Shown: positions 61,818 through 64,000 of the stretch, one piece after another | Numbering within the stretch: position 1 is the first letter of the stretch | How the letters are laid out: each line of letters starts with the position of its first letter | Source: Enterococcus sp. DIV0212c | GTDB taxonomy: Bacteria > Bacillota > Bacilli > Lactobacillales > Enterococcaceae | Reading direction: 5' to 3' | DNA length: 64,000 nt | Assembly (NCBI RefSeq): GCF_017377505.1 | Contig: NZ_JAFREN010000016.1 | Location: 186,001 to 250,000, forward strand | Translations under genes and position numbers: made by a program | The notes under the pieces: model-generated | What the model saw: the letters and a program-made list of their open reading frames with translations, nothing else | The model's database searches: none | Told to the model about the DNA's origin: nothing

Positions 61818-61836
61818 GACGGCGATTTGACGGCGA
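61818..61836 (+). repeat. Paired GACGGCG direct repeats, right end of segment B
   Basis: GACGGCG at 61818 and 61829 (11-bp period), in the recombinase 5' leader, as in segment A. Confidence 0.6.
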
Positions 61837-61921
61837 ACACATTTCATAGCATAATAACAACGATTAATAACATAAATAAATAGATCTATATGATTCATTT
61901 AATAAAACATTTAAAACAGTG

Positions 61922-61950
61922 TTGACAAAAACAATAAAACAGTATACTAT
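61922..61950 (+). promoter_or_regulatory. Outward promoter at right end of segment B
   Basis: TTGACA (61922-61927), 17-bp spacer, TACTAT (61945-61950); an overlapping TATACT is at 15-bp spacing. It shares the GTGTTGACAAA context with the segment A promoter and points rightward out of the segment. Confidence 0.65.
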
Positions 61951-61999
61951 TTTTAGTGAAATGACTTAAAACAATTATTTTAATTATATTTATTTTTCA

Positions 62000-62030
62000 T
62001 TTTTCTTGTTTGTTAGCATAACAAGAAAAA
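62000..62030. repeat. Right inverted recombination-like site of cassette B
   Basis: Exact inverted copy of 60469-60499, with centre TGTTAGCAT. Confidence 0.92.
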
Positions 62031-62144
62031 AATAAAAAAATAATGTATATTATCCAATTAATAACCAAATACATATGAATAAAGATAAATAAACCGTTTC
62101 CAATAACTTTTACTAATCTTATGAGTAAATTGAGAACAAACCTA

Positions 62145-62192
62145 AAAAAGATAGACCAAATACTCACCACGAGTGTTTGGTCTATCTTTTTT
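62145..62192. terminator. Bidirectional terminator right of cassette B
   Basis: Perfect 16-bp stem AAAAAGATAGACCAAA / TTTGGTCTATCTTTTT with a 16-nt loop. It ends the leftward DUF3224/PfpI transcript and would stop rightward transcription from the segment B promoter. Confidence 0.85.
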
Positions 62193-62259
62193 ACTAATTA
62201 CTTAATTGTATACATTTTTCAATTGCATTATCCCTGTATTTTGGACAATTTACTTTATA

Positions 62260-62682
62260 TCAGGCTCTTCCATTCCCAATCACATAATCAATCTCAATAA
62301 CTAACGTGGCATCACCTAAAAAATACTTACCCGTACCTTGAATCCCAGAAAGTTCTTCCGTTCCTGTTTTCTCTTTTATGACTAATTCATTTTGCGGAAG
62401 ACCTTGTTCAAAGGTACCTCGTTCTTCTAAAACAAATGTGCCTTTACATCCTTGCAACGATCCTTCAAAAAACAGATACCCTAAATAGGTGGCTTTTGAT
62501 AAATGAGGATTTTCATTATTATACTCTGAGTAATGCAGCAGATAATCAGCTTTGAAATTGCCTTCGATCTCATGTTCTGCTTTGTACCAGACAGAAGCTT
62601 TCGCCACTGGATGTTCCGTAGGGAAATTCGCTAGTAACTCTTCATCCTATGACACAAGCTCCAGGCTACTTTTAACCAACAT
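62260..62682 (-). pseudogene. DUF3224-like protein gene interrupted by an in-frame stop
   Basis: From ATG at 62682 the frame reads MLVKSSLELVS, then TAG (62649-62647), then DEELLANFPTEHPVAKASVWYK and on for a total of about 140 codons. The stop falls where DUF3224-type proteins commonly have Trp before Asp-Glu, and TGG to TAG is a single change. The part after the stop has the family's FEGSLQGCKGTFVLEERGTFE and GTGKYFLGD strands. A GTG at 62607 could start a 115-residue product, but it lacks a ribosome site and would lose the first strand. The ATG overlaps the PfpI gene stop, the usual arrangement of a coupled intact gene. Function of the family is unclear. Confidence 0.6.
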
Positions 62683-63292
62683 TCCCATCACCAGCACTCC
62701 TTAACTCTTGTTTTAGCGCTTCATAATAACCTAACTTGTAAAAGTTATACCACTGTTCTATTTCTTTCTCAGGCATTGCTTGAAGTGCCAGCAAAATTTC
62801 TTTTGCAAACTCTAAATGCCCAGTGCCATTGGCTGTAATCAAGTTATCTACTCTTATTGCTTGGACTTCTACATACTGGTTTGCACCCGTATAGTTCGCG
62901 CCAGCATAATCTTGTAAGTCTTGTAATTGGTTGCTCGTATGTTTATGATCATTTAGTAAACCAATACTTCCCAGATAAACAGTCGCATCACAAATCGCAG
63001 CGATCACAGCACCTTGTTGTTCCGCTTTTTCTACTAAAGCATCGACTTCTTTTGCTTTATCCGATCGCCAAGACTTTCCGCCAATTAAAACCAAGGCACC
63101 AAACTCTTTTTGGCACGCTTCGGCAAGTGTATAATCCGGCAATGTAGAAAATCCGCCCATTGATTGAATGGCTTGTTTTTCATTTGAAACTGTTTTAACC
63201 GTGAACCCTTCTTCCTGATTCAGTACAGCCGCAATTGAGGCCGCTTCCCAATCTGCATATTCTTCTAACAACACAAAAAGCACTTCTGTCAT
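62672..63292 (-). CDS. DJ-1/PfpI family protein
   Basis: A 206-residue class I glutamine-amidotransferase-like protein. ALVLIGGKSWRS carries the oxyanion region. The nucleophile elbow IAAICDATVYLG carries the conserved Cys of DJ-1/PfpI proteins, and LLNDHKHTSN follows as in the YdeA/YajL-like branch. Such proteins act as glyoxalase/deglycase, chaperone or protease; the exact activity cannot be read from sequence. Cytosolic. Followed by the broken DUF3224 gene in an overlapping operon. Confidence 0.85.
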   Translation of the reverse strand: MTEVLFVLLEEYADWEAASIAAVLNQEEGFTVKTVSNEKQAIQSMGGFSTLPDYTLAEACQKEFGALVLIGGKSWRSDKAKEVDALVEKAEQQGAVIAAICDATVYLGSIGLLNDHKHTSNQLQDLQDYAGANYTGANQYVEVQAIRVDNLITANGTGHLEFAKEILLALQAMPEKEIEQWYNFYKLGYYEALKQELRSAGDGNVG

Positions 63293-63382
63293 ATTTCATT
63301 CCTCCTATTATGTTAAGTTCTTGTCTTAGAACTCAATTATCTCTTGGAATTCATCATACAACAGAAGTGTGACAACTGATTG

Positions 63383-64000
63383 TCAGCTTTTATAAAAAAA
63401 ATACATTTTTTCGATTTTCGCTTTGACTGCTTCAACGATTATCGGTGGTTCAATGACTCGTACCTTATCTTGGAAACGTAAAATGAAATCAACTGTTTTC
63501 TCTTGATTGAACAGCGGAAATACGATGGTCCCAACAGCCGTGGCTTCATCTTGTTCTTCAAAAAATTCTGCGCCAAGCTTGTCGATCAAGTATAATTTAT
63601 CTTTTTGCTCATACGTCAAAATAACTTGCTGGGTTTCTGGTGTCACCATTGATTCCAAATCATCTATTCTGGATTCTACGGTCAACTTTATGACTTCTAG
63701 CGGCCTAGGTTCAAATCCCTCATCTAGCAAATCATACGTTTGAATCCTTGTTAGTTTAAACAAGCGAAAAGCCTTTCTTTTTAAACAAAAACCATAAAGG
63801 TACCAATGAGAAGCCTTAAAAACAAGTTTATATGGTTCTATTTTCCTCTCCGAATATCCCTTTTTGGAATGATATTGAATGACGATAAGTCGTTGCATTG
63901 CTATTGCTTGTCGTAAATCGTTTAGTTTATTTTTCCCTTCGTTTGGTGTAAACCAAGAAGAGAGATCAATCAATAAATCACTTTGGGGTTGCTGTATTTT
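63383..64000 (-). CDS. WYL-domain transcriptional regulator, C-terminal part (truncated by window edge)
   Basis: 206 codons are open to the window edge, so the N-terminal helix-turn-helix lies outside. The visible part is a WYL domain: IVIQYHSKKGYSERKIEPYKLVFKASHWYLYGFCLKRKAFRLFKLTRI, with the WYL tripeptide itself (HWYLYG). A WCX-like C-terminal domain follows (VLTYEQKDKLYLIDKLG ... RFQDKVRVIEPP). WYL proteins of the DeoR-type class sense a ligand and repress nearby genes, here perhaps the PfpI gene 90 bp downstream. It is not a complete ORF: KIQQPQSDLL precedes the first possible start codon at 63973 in frame. Confidence 0.85.
   Translation of the reverse strand, partial: KIQQPQSDLLIDLSSWFTPNEGKNKLNDLRQAIAMQRLIVIQYHSKKGYSERKIEPYKLVFKASHWYLYGFCLKRKAFRLFKLTRIQTYDLLDEGFEPRPLEVIKLTVESRIDDLESMVTPETQQVILTYEQKDKLYLIDKLGAEFFEEQDEATAVGTIVFPLFNQEKTVDFILRFQDKVRVIEPPIIVEAVKAKIEKMYFFYKS

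Larger units (their letters stand above)
60469..62030. mobile_element. Putative invertible segment B carrying its own tyrosine recombinase
   Basis: A 1562-bp segment between perfect 31-bp inverted sites. It holds the recombinase gene, an outward promoter at each end, and paired TGACGGC repeats. In the present orientation the left promoter reads into the regulator of the WxL operon. Inversion would exchange it for the right-end promoter. Confidence 0.75.

Noticed and set aside
62031-62144. Coding remnant or att site right of cassette B
   Set aside because: The stretch is AT-rich with no frame, motif or repeat beyond the inverted site already described.

Overview
The window looks like a chromosome segment of a low-GC Gram-positive coccus of the Enterococcus type. 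The reasons are AT-rich DNA, strong AGGAGG-like ribosome sites, three separate WxL surface-protein loci, Mga-like and WYL regulators, LysM, MucBP and M6-protease surface proteins, and a Lactobacillales-style type I-C CRISPR-Cas. The species cannot be named from the sequence alone.

Layout. 1-5526: end of an FAD oxidoreductase, an acetoin/diacetyl reductase and a large secreted M6 metalloprotease. 5960-14791: WxL locus 1, read leftward (vWA-WxL protein, small LPXTG protein, two WxL proteins, a DUF916/DUF3324 protein, a membrane protein) behind an Mga-like regulator. 15290-23277: a LysM protein, a PhnDCEE-type transporter operon ending in two cytoplasmic 5'-nucleotidase-like phosphoesterases and preceded by a PhoP-box-like array, then a small secreted orphan. 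23367-26924: a nitroreductase plus a FecBCD-type iron-complex importer behind a near-consensus Fur box. 27526-29787: a MucBP surface protein with an internal sorting-signal-like module, and an HdeD-like membrane protein.

29969-41330 and 50611-62030 are two paralogous cassettes, A and B, with the same nine genes in the same order. Reading leftward these are a tyrosine recombinase, an atypical winged-helix regulator, a four-TM protein, DUF916/DUF3324, a small LPxLG membrane protein, a two-TM miniprotein, a WxL protein, a second DUF916/DUF3324 protein and a giant WxL surface protein. A complete type I-C CRISPR-Cas locus (cas3-cas5c-cas8c-cas7-cas4-cas1-cas2 and a five-repeat array) lies between them.

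The most interesting signal is that the recombinase gene in each cassette is bracketed by inverted 29-31 bp sites built like tyrosine-recombinase cores (a perfect 31/31 pair in B, 25/29 in A). One site sits about 35 bp upstream of the cassette's regulator gene. Outward-facing promoters lie just inside the bracketed segment. I infer a self-encoded invertible promoter switch giving phase-variable expression of each WxL operon. Within both operons the WxL gene itself is bracketed by 30-nt inverted repeats whose few mismatches are all G-U pairs in the mRNA sense, which suggests a long-range RNA duplex around that cistron.

62260-64000: a DUF3224-like gene broken by an in-frame stop, a DJ-1/PfpI protein and the C-terminal part of a WYL regulator. 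No tRNA, rRNA or insertion sequence was recognised. All calls are from reading the sequence; no database search or folding program was run.
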